A stretch of DNA of 64,000 nucleotides. Origin: Olleya aquimaris. Its GTDB lineage: Bacteria; Bacteroidota; Bacteroidia; Flavobacteriales; Flavobacteriaceae. Shown one piece after another: positions 36,680-45,767 of the stretch. Made by a program: the position numbers and the translations under genes. Location of the stretch: positions 228,568 to 292,567 of the forward strand of contig NZ_QLLO01000005.1 of NCBI RefSeq assembly GCF_003259525.1, read 5' to 3'. The notes under the pieces were generated by a model. That model worked only from the letters and a program-made list of their open reading frames with translations, made no database searches and was not told where the DNA came from. How positions within the stretch are numbered: the first letter of the stretch is position 1; each line of letters starts with the position of its first letter.

Positions 36680-37459
36680 TTAAAAACTTAAATAATCCAC
36701 TTCAAATTTATTATCAAGTAAGTCTTCCATTACTTTTGGATTTGCATTAGAGTAAAACTTAAGACTAGGTTTAATATTTAAAGAATTTAATAACTCATGT
36801 TGTTCTAAGATGGTTTTGGTTTGCCTAGCAACCGCTTCACCAGAATCAATAATTTTAACTTGTTTAGGTAATAAATCTAATAACTGAGGAATTAAATAAG
36901 GATAATGTGTACAACCTAAAACTAAATAATCAACATTAGCTTCAATCATTGGTTTTAAGTAAGTAGTTAACAGCTCTTTCATTTTAGAAGATTTAATTTG
37001 TCCACTTTCTATCAACTGTACAATGCCTTCCCCTTCTTGCTCTACTACTGTAACACCATTACTATATATTTGTGAAGTATTATGAAACAACTCACTACTT
37101 AACGTTCCCTTAGTTGCTAAAATTCCAATTGCTTTAGTTTTTGTTTGTAAAGCAGCAGGTTTTATTGCTGGTTCTATACCAATAAAAGGCACATCATAAG
37201 TTTGTCTTAGGTGCGCAATTGCATTAGTGGTAGCTGTATTACAAGCCACTACAATAAGTTTACAATTTTGATTAAGTAAATACTCAGTATTTTTTTCAGA
37301 AAGTGCTATTATGGCGTCTTTACCTTTTGGTCCATAAGGCGCATTAATACTATCTGCAAGGTAAATAGTGTTCTCAAAAGACAACAAAGCGTGTATGGCT
37401 TTCCAAATAGATGTACCACCTACTCCAGAATCAAAAATACCAATGGGTTGTATACTCAT
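36680..37459 (-). CDS. murI: Glutamate racemase
   Basis: MurI makes D-glutamate for peptidoglycan. The 259-residue protein has IGIFDSGVGGTSIWKAI, both catalytic Cys residues (C73 in VVACNTATTNA and C183 in LGCTHYPYL) and the substrate-binding SINAPYGPKG. It lies downstream of the ompH genes but is separated from them by a terminator-like hairpin. Confidence 0.96.
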   Translation of the reverse strand: MSIQPIGIFDSGVGGTSIWKAIHALLSFENTIYLADSINAPYGPKGKDAIIALSEKNTEYLLNQNCKLIVVACNTATTNAIAHLRQTYDVPFIGIEPAIKPAALQTKTKAIGILATKGTLSSELFHNTSQIYSNGVTVVEQEGEGIVQLIESGQIKSSKMKELLTTYLKPMIEANVDYLVLGCTHYPYLIPQLLDLLPKQVKIIDSGEAVARQTKTILEQHELLNSLNIKPSLKFYSNANPKVMEDLLDNKFEVDYLSF

Positions 37460-37470
37460 ATTTTAAATAT

Positions 37471-37499
37471 AAAAAAAGCTGTCTAAAGTTAGACAGCTT
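37471..37499 (-). terminator. Terminator between the small ompH gene and murI
   Basis: A ten-base-pair stem (AAGCTGTCTA / TAGACAGCTT) with a four-base loop is followed, on the minus strand, by a T run. It lies downstream of the ompH stop and 12 bases upstream of murI, so murI expression needs readthrough or its own promoter. Confidence 0.7.
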
Positions 37500-37524
37500 A
37501 ATTGTAATCTGAAAGGGATTTTAA

Positions 37525-38034
37525 TTAAAATCCTAATTCTTTTTGTACATCTGTTAACAGATCTTTACCTTCTGCCATGATAACACCAGAACCTTGAGAC
37601 GAATCTAACACGTAGTTAAATCCTTGTGCTTTGCCAACTTTTAAAATAGCTGCTTTAGCTTTATCTGTAATAGGCTTTAGTAAGTCTAATTCTTTTTGTT
37701 GAAGCTTTTGTTGTGCATCTGCTTGAAACTGACGGATACTTTGTTGCATTTGCGCTAACTCTTCACCACGTTGTTGGTTTTGCTCGTTAGTTTTAGTTGC
37801 AGCTTCCGCTTCGTATTGCTTTGCTTTAGCTTGGTATTCTTTAACCATTTCTTGTATATCTGCTTCGTAAGTCTTTCCCATTTGCTCCATTTCTGCTTGT
37901 GCAGCTTTCATTTCTGGCATTGATGCCACAAGCTCTGTTGTATTAATGTGGGCTACTTTTGTTTGAGCATTAGTAAAACTTGTCGCTCCAATAAATAATG
38001 CTGCAGCAAATAAAAGTGTTTTGAATTGTTTCAT
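37525..38034 (-). CDS. OmpH/Skp-family periplasmic chaperone (short)
   Basis: This 169-residue protein has a signal peptide (MKQFKTLLFAAALFIGATSFTNAQ) and the Skp/OmpH fold: a beta core (VAHINTTELVASMPEMKAAQAE and the C-terminal FNYVLDSSQGSGVIMAEGKDL) split by a long coiled-coil hairpin (residues about 50-120, rich in Glu, Gln, Lys). Skp proteins hold unfolded outer-membrane proteins in the periplasm and hand them to BamA, which is encoded upstream in the same block. It is the second of two ompH genes in tandem. Confidence 0.93.
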   Translation of the reverse strand: MKQFKTLLFAAALFIGATSFTNAQTKVAHINTTELVASMPEMKAAQAEMEQMGKTYEADIQEMVKEYQAKAKQYEAEAATKTNEQNQQRGEELAQMQQSIRQFQADAQQKLQQKELDLLKPITDKAKAAILKVGKAQGFNYVLDSSQGSGVIMAEGKDLLTDVQKELGF

Positions 38035-38077
38035 TTTTAAAATAGTATTTGTGTGTTATAAATTATTTGTATTTGTC

Positions 38078-39088
38078 TTAGTTGTCTTCGTCTTCTGTGC
38101 TCTCTTTTTCTTCTTTAGCTTTTTGACGGTCTTCTAAGATTTTTTGTTTTTTAGCTTCCAGTTCTTTTTTTCTTGCTTCTCTGTCTGCTAATTTTTGTTG
38201 TCTTCTCTCTTCTAAAATTTGCTCTCTTGTTTTAGGAGCTTCTTGTTGTTTTGCGCTTTCGTTTTCATCAAAAGAAACGGGTTGTTCATCCTCATCTTCC
38301 TTACCCTTATTTCTTTCTTTTAATTTTTCTTCTCTAGCTTTTGCACGCTCTTCTAATATTTTTGCTCTTCGGTCTGCAGCTTCTTTTTTCTTAGCTTCTC
38401 TTGCGTCTAAAATTTCTTTTTTTCTTGCTTCAGTTGCTGCTTCTCTTTCTGCTCTTTTTTCGTCTAAAGCTTTCTGACGTGCTTCTTGTTCTTCATTTAT
38501 CTCTACTACTACGTCTTCTTCTTTAGCTAATTTGCGTTCTGCTTTATTTTTTGCTTGTTCGCGTTTAGAAGCTCTAGATATAGTTCTAATTACTTGTTCG
38601 CTCATATCAAAACGCTCTGCTGAATATAGCATGACAACATCTGCTGATTTGTCAAAAACAAAATCGTATTTTTTTGCTTTAGCTATATCTTGAACTGCTT
38701 GAAAAATTTGATCTTGGACAGGCTGCATTAATTGTCTTTTCTGGATCATTAAATCACCATTAGGACCAAAGCGTTTTTGTTGATAGTCTAATATTTCTTT
38801 TTCTTCAAAGACGATATCTTCTTCACGCTCTTCAATTAACTCTTTTGTCAATAAAGCTTTTTCGTTATTTAATGCTTCACGTTTTAATTTGACTTCATTA
38901 AGTTTAGCTTCTATCTCTGCTTTCCATTTTTGAACTTTACTATCTAACTGGCCAGTTGCTTCTTTATATTCAGGAATGTTTTCTAAAATATATTCTGTAT
39001 CTATGTAACCAATTCTAACTCCACGTTGGGCATTAGCAGTAAATCCTGCTGCAAGCATCACCAATACAATAAGAACTTTTAATTTCAT
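38078..39088 (-). CDS. OmpH/Skp-family periplasmic chaperone with long charged C-terminal extension
   Basis: This 336-residue protein begins with a signal peptide (MKLKVLIVLVMLAAGFTANAQ) and a complete OmpH domain (RIGYIDTEYILENIPEYKEA ... YDFVFDKSADVVMLYSAERFDMS) in about the first 165 residues. The remaining half is an extremely charged Lys/Arg/Glu helical extension (for example KRAEREAATEARKKEILDA) ending in an acidic EDEDN tail. Canonical Skp proteins lack such a tail. It is co-oriented with bamA upstream and the short ompH downstream, which supports a role in outer-membrane protein delivery. Confidence 0.92.
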   Translation of the reverse strand: MKLKVLIVLVMLAAGFTANAQRGVRIGYIDTEYILENIPEYKEATGQLDSKVQKWKAEIEAKLNEVKLKREALNNEKALLTKELIEEREEDIVFEEKEILDYQQKRFGPNGDLMIQKRQLMQPVQDQIFQAVQDIAKAKKYDFVFDKSADVVMLYSAERFDMSEQVIRTISRASKREQAKNKAERKLAKEEDVVVEINEEQEARQKALDEKRAEREAATEARKKEILDAREAKKKEAADRRAKILEERAKAREEKLKERNKGKEDEDEQPVSFDENESAKQQEAPKTREQILEERRQQKLADREARKKELEAKKQKILEDRQKAKEEKESTEDEDN

Positions 39089-39307
39089 TTTGGAATTTGT
39101 TTTATTATTTCTTGATTATAAACTCAAAATACTATTAAACATTGCATTATTGAGTTTGTGTTTTCAAAATAACGAATTTTAATCTTAAAAATTTTAATTC
39201 TTTAATCAAATCCTTGAATTGTTATTAGAAAATATCGTGCCAAAAATAAAAAAATATAGATACTATAGTGGTTAATTATTGATTTTATTGGGCTAAAGGG
39301 CTAATAA

Positions 39308-41884
39308 TTAAAACTGTTGTCCTATTATGAAATGTGTTTCCCAACCATTTTTAACAGATGCTCCTGGTATTGGGTCAAAACCGTGTCCAAAGTCTATACC
39401 AAGTAAACCAAACGCTGGCATAAAGATTCTGATACCAAAACCTGCAGATCTTTTTAATGCAAATGGGTCGTAATCTCTGAAGTTATTATAAGAGGCTCCA
39501 GCTTCCATAAACCCTAAAGCGTAAATCTTTGCAGATTGCTTTAAAGTAATTGGGTAACGTAATTCTAAAGAAAATTTATTAAAAATAGTACCACCATCTT
39601 GAGTAGATAATCCTTGATTTGGATACCCTCTAAGTGCTACTGCTTCTCTACCATCCAGACTTAATGCTCCTAAACCATCACCTCCAACAAAGAAACGCTC
39701 AAAAGGAATAATACCTCTATCTTGATTATAGGCTCCTAAAAATCCAAATTCGACACTTGGTCTTAGTACTAATTTATCAACTAGTCTTGTATACCAGTCT
39801 GCTTTAAATTTAACCTTGTAAAATTCTAACCAATTAAATCGTTGTTGGTCAATTTCGCTTATTCTTTCTGATGCTGCTGTTCTAATTATTACATTGGCAT
39901 TAGCATCATTAACTATTGCTTGGTTTTCCGCTCTTTCTTCACTTAAAGCTGTATAATCTACATCATTAAATAAAGAGTATGGTAATGAAAATTTTGCAGT
40001 CGCTGTAAAATTAGATCCTCCCATTGGGAATATTGGATCGTTATAGGTATTGTTTCTACTTAACCCAAGTGTGTAAGATAGGTTATTAGAATAACCGTCA
40101 CCAAAGGTAAATAATCCTGTATTATAATTTTTTAAATCGTAGTGCTGAAAACTTACAGCTTGTGATAATGTAAAATAATCGTCTGGTACCGATAATCTTT
40201 TTGCTAAACCAACGGTAACACCAGTAATATTAAAACGTCTGTCTTTATCTGCATCTCTAGTTTGAGCATTGTATAAAAATTGCTTAGTATGCGATATAGA
40301 TGTCGAAAATTGCACAGGTTTTTTACCTCCTAACCATGGTTCTGAGAATGAAAAACTATAAGTTTGAAAAAATCGACTGGCTTGCAAACGTAACGAAAGT
40401 CTTTGTCCATCTCCCATTGGGATTGGTTTATAGGCTTCTTTTTTAAATATATCTTTAATGGCAAAGTTATTAAAAGACAATCCTAAAGTACCTATAAATC
40501 CACCACCACCATAACCTCCTTGAAGTTCTATTTGACTAGATCCAGCTTCTACTAAAGCATACTCCATATCAATAGTTCCTTCTTCTGGGTTAGGGTTTTT
40601 AAAGTTAGGTGTAAGTTGTTCTGCATCAAAGAAACCTAATTGACTTAATTCTCTAATGGTTCTAACTACATTTTCTTTACTGTAAAGATCACCTGGTCTT
40701 GTTCTTATCTCTCTATAGATAACGTGGTCGTTAGTTTTTTCGTTTCCAGTAGCAGTTACTTTATTAAAGTATACTGGCTTACCTTCGGTTATTCTAATTT
40801 CCATATCAATAACGTTTCCATCTGCATTAACTTCTACTGGATTTATTGTTGAAAATAAATAACCATTATTTTGGTATAAATTAGTTAAATCGTTTGCATC
40901 TGGTTTAGAGTTATCAGCAATTCTCTTTTGAAGTTCTACTCCATTATAAGTATCCCCTTTGTTGATACGTAATAGTCTTTTTAAAGCTTCGTCTGTATAT
41001 ACTGTGTTTCCAATAAATGTAATGTCTCCAAAAGTGTACTTTTCTCCTTCTTCAACTTCTATTTGAAGAGAAACCGTTTTATTAGAGTTTAAAATTAAAG
41101 TGTCTGAAACTATTCTTGCATCTCTATATCCAACTTCTTTATATTTATCGACTATACTTGACAAATCATCTTTATAATCTGCTTCAATAAATTTTGAACG
41201 TTTTAACAATCTAATTGGATTAATCTGTTTGGTGTTTTTCATAGCTTTTCTAAGCTTTTTATCGCTTAAAACACTATTACCTTCAAAGTCAATTGATTTT
41301 ACTTTTACTTTTTCACCTTTATCAATATTAACCGTCATATTAACTAAAGGCTTGCTAATAGAATCGGTAACTACCTCTGTAGTAATTACTTTCACTTTAG
41401 CATTTAAAAATCCATTTTTCTTGTATTTATTCTCTAGATAATTTTTTGTAGTTGTTACAAGGTTTTCTGTGACCTTAGTTCCTTTTAACAATTTATTTTC
41501 TTTGATGATGGTTTCCTGTTTTCCTTTTTTTACACCAGTTATTGTTACTTCTTTTAGCTCTGGTAAATCTGCTAATCTTATTTCTAGAGATGCGCTATCA
41601 CCTTCTGTATTTAGCAGGTATACTTCTATATCGCTAAACAAATTAGATTTCCATAGTTTTTTAATAGCATTACTAATTTCTTCTCCAGGAATCATTATCT
41701 CATCACCTTTTCTTAATCCAGAATAAGTAATAATTGTTTGCTCACTAAAGTTAGTGTTTCCATTAACTGTTATTTCGGCAAGGATATATTTTTTACCGTC
41801 TTCGTAGCTTAAATCTTGTGCGTTTATTGTCAATGCACTAAAAAACGTGATTGCTATTAAGCTGTATTGTAATACTTTTTTCAA
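39308..41884 (-). CDS. bamA: Outer-membrane protein assembly factor BamA
   Basis: BamA is the Omp85 barrel that inserts beta-barrel proteins into the outer membrane. The N-terminal half holds POTRA repeats (for example ISNAIKKLWKSNLFSDIEVYL and NVVRTIRELSQLGFFDAEQL) and the C-terminal half a barrel ending IDFGHGFDP ... HFIIGQQF, with the terminal aromatic. There is no ATG near the 5' end. I prefer TTG 41884 because it gives a proper signal peptide (MKKVLQYSLIAITFF, cleavage near NAQ) and ten bases of spacing from uppS. GTG 41911 or TTG 41923 would overlap uppS. It sits in the order porG-uppS-bamA-ompH-ompH. Confidence 0.94.
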   Translation of the reverse strand: MKKVLQYSLIAITFFSALTINAQDLSYEDGKKYILAEITVNGNTNFSEQTIITYSGLRKGDEIMIPGEEISNAIKKLWKSNLFSDIEVYLLNTEGDSASLEIRLADLPELKEVTITGVKKGKQETIIKENKLLKGTKVTENLVTTTKNYLENKYKKNGFLNAKVKVITTEVVTDSISKPLVNMTVNIDKGEKVKVKSIDFEGNSVLSDKKLRKAMKNTKQINPIRLLKRSKFIEADYKDDLSSIVDKYKEVGYRDARIVSDTLILNSNKTVSLQIEVEEGEKYTFGDITFIGNTVYTDEALKRLLRINKGDTYNGVELQKRIADNSKPDANDLTNLYQNNGYLFSTINPVEVNADGNVIDMEIRITEGKPVYFNKVTATGNEKTNDHVIYREIRTRPGDLYSKENVVRTIRELSQLGFFDAEQLTPNFKNPNPEEGTIDMEYALVEAGSSQIELQGGYGGGGFIGTLGLSFNNFAIKDIFKKEAYKPIPMGDGQRLSLRLQASRFFQTYSFSFSEPWLGGKKPVQFSTSISHTKQFLYNAQTRDADKDRRFNITGVTVGLAKRLSVPDDYFTLSQAVSFQHYDLKNYNTGLFTFGDGYSNNLSYTLGLSRNNTYNDPIFPMGGSNFTATAKFSLPYSLFNDVDYTALSEERAENQAIVNDANANVIIRTAASERISEIDQQRFNWLEFYKVKFKADWYTRLVDKLVLRPSVEFGFLGAYNQDRGIIPFERFFVGGDGLGALSLDGREAVALRGYPNQGLSTQDGGTIFNKFSLELRYPITLKQSAKIYALGFMEAGASYNNFRDYDPFALKRSAGFGIRIFMPAFGLLGIDFGHGFDPIPGASVKNGWETHFIIGQQF

Positions 41885-41894
41885 TGGTAATTGT

Positions 41895-42635
41895 TTAGCT
41901 AATTTGTTCACTGGTTTTCCCAAATCGTCGTTCTCTTTTTTGATATTCTATTATAGCGTCACTTAAGTGTTGCTTTGTAAAGTCTGGCCAAAGGACAGGT
42001 GTAAAGTATAGTTCTGCATAAGCTATTTGCCATAACAAAAAGTTACTAATACGTTGCTCTCCACTTGTTCTAATAAGTAAATCCACATCGGGTAAACTCT
42101 GCGTGTAAAGATGTGCATTTAATACCGATTCGTCAATACTTTCTGTAGAAATTATATTATTTTTAACTTTAGTACTGATTTCTTTAACAGCATTTAATAG
42201 CTCTTCTCTAGACCCATAGCTTAATGCTAAAGTCAAATCCATGTGTGTATTTTCCTTAGTTAATTCTATAACTTCTTGTAATTCTTTATACACTTTTTTA
42301 GGTAATGAGGATAAGTTACCTATTGCATTTAACTTGATGTTATTATCTAATAATGTGTTAATTTCTTTTTTAAGAGAAGAGACTAAAAGTTTCATTAACG
42401 TATCCACTTCTAGTTTGGGGCGTTTCCAGTTTTCTGTTGAAAACGCATATAGAGTAAGGTGTTTAATACCAATTTCGGCACAAGCCTCTACGGTTTGTCT
42501 TACAGATTTAGTACCATTTTCATGACCAAAAGCACGCACCATTCCTTTTTGTTTAGCCCAACGTCCATTACCATCCATAATAATGGCAATATGTTTAGGC
42601 AAATGCTGCTTGTGTATGTGATCTTGTGTCTTCAA
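41895..42635 (-). CDS. uppS: Isoprenyl transferase (undecaprenyl diphosphate synthase)
   Basis: UppS makes the C55 lipid carrier for peptidoglycan and surface glycans. The protein has the cis-prenyltransferase signature HIAIIMDGNGRWAKQKG, FGHENG, LTLYAFSTENWKRP, the DLLIRTSGEQRISNFLLWQ motif and ELYFTPVLWPDF. There is no ATG start in frame. The TTG at 42635 gives 246 residues, the normal size, and starts one base after the porG stop. A TTG at 42668 would add 11 residues and overlap porG by 32 bases. Confidence 0.95.
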   Translation of the reverse strand: MKTQDHIHKQHLPKHIAIIMDGNGRWAKQKGMVRAFGHENGTKSVRQTVEACAEIGIKHLTLYAFSTENWKRPKLEVDTLMKLLVSSLKKEINTLLDNNIKLNAIGNLSSLPKKVYKELQEVIELTKENTHMDLTLALSYGSREELLNAVKEISTKVKNNIISTESIDESVLNAHLYTQSLPDVDLLIRTSGEQRISNFLLWQIAYAELYFTPVLWPDFTKQHLSDAIIEYQKRERRFGKTSEQIS

Positions 42636-42636
42636 A

Positions 42637-43326
42637 TTAAAATCCGCAATAACATGGGTTTTTCCCAAAGGTATATGTTAAAGTTACACCTGTAAAAGTG
42701 TACCAATCATCATTATTTAAATTACCAAAACTTCTGCTTGCTAGTTCTTCTGCATCTGGGACACTTCCATCTATTTCATCTGTAAAGGTATAACGTGCAC
42801 CTACTTCAAAAGCTAAAATAATTTCTGGAGTTATTGATGTCTTAAAGCCTAGTACCATTGGGATACCCCAAGCAATACTTGACGTGTCTTCTTTTTCTAA
42901 AACACCAGCATTATTTAAATAAAAATTATCATGCTGAGTAGCGCTTACACCAGTATATAAATATGGTGTAGACACCATACCACCTTGATGTAAATTAAAA
43001 TCGAAAAAAGTAAATTCTACACCTGCTGATAATTCTATAATTTGATTGCTAAACTCTAAGCCTCTAATTTGTCTACTTGGATCGTCAGAGTTTTTATCAA
43101 TTCCTTCTAATTCAGTAAAAATTAAAGAAATCCTGTAAGAATGTCTTGGACTTCTATTCCATTTGTAAATGGCTCCTAATGCTAATTGTTGTGGTGCAAT
43201 ATAGTCTGTAGCACCAACATCTCCAATAAAATTAGAACCACCTAAATACAACCCAAATTCGTTAATTTGTGCTGTACTAAATTGTAGGCTTAAAAATGTT
43301 AATAGTACTAGTGTTAACTGCTTCAT
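42637..43326 (-). CDS. porG: Type IX secretion system outer-membrane protein PorG (DUF6089 type)
   Basis: This 229-residue protein has a signal peptide (MKQLTLVLLTFLSLQFSTAQ) and an eight-strand-like beta-barrel (FGLYLGGSNFIGDVG, FEVGARYTFTDEIDG, GVTLTYTFG). It ends in an unusual NPCYCGF. Sequence style and neighbourhood match PorG, an outer-membrane T9SS component: in Porphyromonas gingivalis porG also precedes uppS, bamA and two ompH genes. PorG associates with the PorK-PorN ring. It is the first gene of this block and has a good promoter 17 bases upstream. Confidence 0.85.
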   Translation of the reverse strand: MKQLTLVLLTFLSLQFSTAQINEFGLYLGGSNFIGDVGATDYIAPQQLALGAIYKWNRSPRHSYRISLIFTELEGIDKNSDDPSRQIRGLEFSNQIIELSAGVEFTFFDFNLHQGGMVSTPYLYTGVSATQHDNFYLNNAGVLEKEDTSSIAWGIPMVLGFKTSITPEIILAFEVGARYTFTDEIDGSVPDAEELASRSFGNLNNDDWYTFTGVTLTYTFGKNPCYCGF

Positions 43327-43342
43327 AAATCTTCAAAGTTTG

Positions 43343-43374
43343 CAAATATAATAAATAAGATTAGCCTATAACAA
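43343..43374 (-). promoter_or_regulatory. Predicted promoter of the porG-uppS-bamA-ompH block
   Basis: The minus strand carries TTG (43372-43374), a 21-base spacer and TATATTTG (43343-43350), matching TAnnTTTG. The same -7 word and spacing occur upstream of porP. Confidence 0.5.
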
Positions 43375-43424
43375 TTTGATTGAAATAGTTACACTTTTAA
43401 ACAGATTTACCTGCAAATTATTGT

Positions 43425-44297
43425 TTAATTACGTTTGTCTTCTCCCCAAAGTAGTTTTTTTCGGAGTGTATCTAGAAAAGTTTCGTTGTTTAGCACAATC
43501 ATTTTTATGGTAAATGGTGCTTTTTTTATTGTTATAGTTGTTTTATTAGACAAGGTTGCAATTCTAGAATCTAAAGACACTAAATGTTTTTTTTCTCTAC
43601 CACTAACTTTTAACGTAATGGTTGTAGAGTCTTCTATAACCAAAGGTCTTGCGCTTAAATTATGTGGGGCAATTGGTGTTAACACTAAACTTGACGCATT
43701 AGGTGTAATAACTGGTCCGCCACAACTTAAAGAATATCCTGTAGATCCAGTTGGTGTAGATATAATCAAACCATCACTCCAATAAGACGTTAAATACTCA
43801 CCATTTAACTCGGTTTCAACCGTTATCATAGAGGTAGTGTTTTTTCTGCTTACTGCAATTTCATTTAGTGCAAAATTACAGCTTTCTATTTCTGCATTTT
43901 TTTCAGAGCTTTCGATGGTTAATAGACTACGTTCTGAAATAGAGTATTTTTTTTCTAAGATAGAATGAATGGCTGCTTCGATATCTTCATGTTGTATTGT
44001 TGCTAAAAACCCTAAACGTCCTGTATTGATACCAACTATTGGGATGTTTAAATCTCTAACCAATGTAATGGCTCTTAAAATAGTACCATCGCCACCAATA
44101 CTAACTAAAAAATCATAACTATGATCTAATTCTGAAAAAGTGGCAAATTCTTTTTTAATTTTTGAAGTAACGCCTTTATAAAAATTGGCTTCAACAACTA
44201 CTTCTATGTTTTGTTTTTTTAAAACATCTAAAAGTACCTCTAGAGAAGCTAAAGGTTTTTTCTTTTGAAATTGACTAAAAACAGCGACTTTTACCAT
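43425..44297 (-). CDS. nadK: NAD kinase
   Basis: NadK phosphorylates NAD+ to NADP+. The 290-residue protein has the GGDGT motif (LVSIGGDGTILRAI), the NExxS-type ALNEIAVSRKNTTSM, and the glycine-rich TPTGSTGYSLSCGGPVI. Its ATG overlaps the stop of the upstream CBS-protein gene by one base (TAATG), so both are translated together. About 100 bases separate it from porG. Confidence 0.96.
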   Translation of the reverse strand: MVKVAVFSQFQKKKPLASLEVLLDVLKKQNIEVVVEANFYKGVTSKIKKEFATFSELDHSYDFLVSIGGDGTILRAITLVRDLNIPIVGINTGRLGFLATIQHEDIEAAIHSILEKKYSISERSLLTIESSEKNAEIESCNFALNEIAVSRKNTTSMITVETELNGEYLTSYWSDGLIISTPTGSTGYSLSCGGPVITPNASSLVLTPIAPHNLSARPLVIEDSTTITLKVSGREKKHLVSLDSRIATLSNKTTITIKKAPFTIKMIVLNNETFLDTLRKKLLWGEDKRN

Positions 44298-44956
44298 TAT
44301 ATATCTAAATATTTTTTAAGATAATCAGAGCGCTCCTTTAACCCATCTATATAACTGTCTTCTTCATGACCAGACACAATATTGTAGCTGTAACGTCTAA
44401 AAGTTTGTGTAATATCACTTAATCCAGAATTACCAATTTTTAAGGTAATTTGTGCTACGTCGTTTTCAATTTTAGAAATAAAAGCTCCTAAAAGTTTACC
44501 ATCGTTACTTTCTACTATTTGACTAACTTCACTAAAAGAATAGTCCTGCAATCCTTTTTCTACAATTAAAATGGCACCATTTTCTGAAAAGAAAGGCGTT
44601 TCATTAAACAGTCCAATTACATCATTAAGCTCATAATACCCAAGATATTTATTAGAGCTATTTAAAACAGGCATTATGTTAGCAGAATTCTGAGCAAAAG
44701 CCTCTAATACATCCAACCAATTAGTATTGTCCCTTACAAAAAAACCTTCACCAGCATGTCTGTAATCCTGTAGTGGTTTGTTGGCATCAAAACAATGTGC
44801 ATCTGTTTCAGATATACAACCCAAATAAGTCCCATGTTCGTCTTTTACAGGAATATGAGAGTATGTTAATTGATTAAACATCAATTGTAAATCACTAACT
44901 AAATCTGTGTTTAACAAAGGTTTTATGTCGTTTATGATGTATTCTGAGAGATTCAT
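44297..44956 (-). CDS. CBS-domain protein
   Basis: This 219-residue cytoplasmic protein has two CBS motifs in the N-terminal 120 residues (LTYSHIPVKDEHGTYLGCIS and NIMPVLNSSNKYLGYYELND), which typically bind adenine nucleotides. The C-terminal part (GAILIVEKGLQDYSFSEVSQ and VAQITLKIGN) looks ACT-like. The target is unknown. It is coupled to nadK by a one-base TAATG overlap, which suggests a nucleotide-sensing role near NAD(P) metabolism. It is divergent from pdxJ. Confidence 0.88.
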   Translation of the reverse strand: MNLSEYIINDIKPLLNTDLVSDLQLMFNQLTYSHIPVKDEHGTYLGCISETDAHCFDANKPLQDYRHAGEGFFVRDNTNWLDVLEAFAQNSANIMPVLNSSNKYLGYYELNDVIGLFNETPFFSENGAILIVEKGLQDYSFSEVSQIVESNDGKLLGAFISKIENDVAQITLKIGNSGLSDITQTFRRYSYNIVSGHEEDSYIDGLKERSDYLKKYLDI

Positions 44957-45020
44957 AATATTAAAACTTAAGTTTATGCAAATTAACCAAAAATTAGTAC
45001 AATAAAGGGGTTCTACTTTG

Positions 45021-45028
45021 TATTTTTG
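45021..45028 (+). promoter_or_regulatory. Predicted -7 box for pdxJ
   Basis: TATTTTTG matches TAnnTTTG 21 bases upstream of the pdxJ ATG. No -33 box is obvious. Confidence 0.4.
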
Positions 45029-45049
45029 TGTTTTTAATAACCGATTGAT

Positions 45050-45763
45050 ATGACAAAATTAAGCGTAAATATTAACAAAATTGCCACTTTAAGAAACTCT
45101 CGTGGTGGTGACATCCCAAATGTGGTGCAATTTGCTAAAGACGTACAACGTTTTGGCGCAGAGGGTGTAACTATACACCCAAGACCTGACGAAAGACATA
45201 TTAGATATCAAGATGCCTACGACTTAAAACCTGTGGTTTATACCGAATATAATATTGAAGGTAATCCTATTCCAAAATTTATGGATATGGTTTTAGAATT
45301 GCAACCTACGCAAGTTACTTTAGTACCTGACGCAGTTGATGCTATAACAAGTAATTCCGGTTGGGATACTATTAAAAACAAAGATTTTTTAGTGGATGTT
45401 ATTAATCAATTTAAAGACAAAGGTATCCGAACTTCAATTTTTGTTGACCCAGATTTAAAGCAAATTGAAGGTGCCAAAGCAACTGGTACAGATAGAATAG
45501 AGTTATATACAGAAGCATTTGCTCATCAATATAGTTTAGGCAATCAAAAAGCAATAGAGCCTTACACTAAATGCGCAGAACTTGCCAACTCCCTTGGGCT
45601 AGGTGTTAATGCTGGACATGATTTATCACTAGATAATATACAGTTTTTCAAACAACATATTCCAGGCTTATTGGAAGTATCTATTGGACATGCATTAATC
45701 GCCGAAAGCTTATATTTAGGTATAGAAAATGTGGTAAATATGTATAAAAACAAATTAAAATAA
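45050..45763 (+). CDS. pdxJ: Pyridoxine 5'-phosphate synthase
   Basis: PdxJ condenses 3-amino-2-oxopropyl phosphate with 1-deoxyxylulose 5-phosphate to form pyridoxine phosphate. The 237-residue TIM barrel has the family segments SVNINKIATLRNSRGGDIPN, GAEGVTIHPRPDERHIR, the catalytic Glu region QVTLVPD, DRIELYTEAFA and LGVNAGHDLSLDN, and SIGHALIAESL near the end. The hydrolase gene starts four bases after its stop, so the two are likely co-translated. Confidence 0.97.
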   Translation: MTKLSVNINKIATLRNSRGGDIPNVVQFAKDVQRFGAEGVTIHPRPDERHIRYQDAYDLKPVVYTEYNIEGNPIPKFMDMVLELQPTQVTLVPDAVDAITSNSGWDTIKNKDFLVDVINQFKDKGIRTSIFVDPDLKQIEGAKATGTDRIELYTEAFAHQYSLGNQKAIEPYTKCAELANSLGLGVNAGHDLSLDNIQFFKQHIPGLLEVSIGHALIAESLYLGIENVVNMYKNKLK

Positions 45764-45767
45764 GGAC

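Noticed and set aside
42459..42695. Plus-strand ORF opposite uppS and the porG end
   Set aside because: It lies within conserved uppS coding sequence on the other strand and has no recognisable features.
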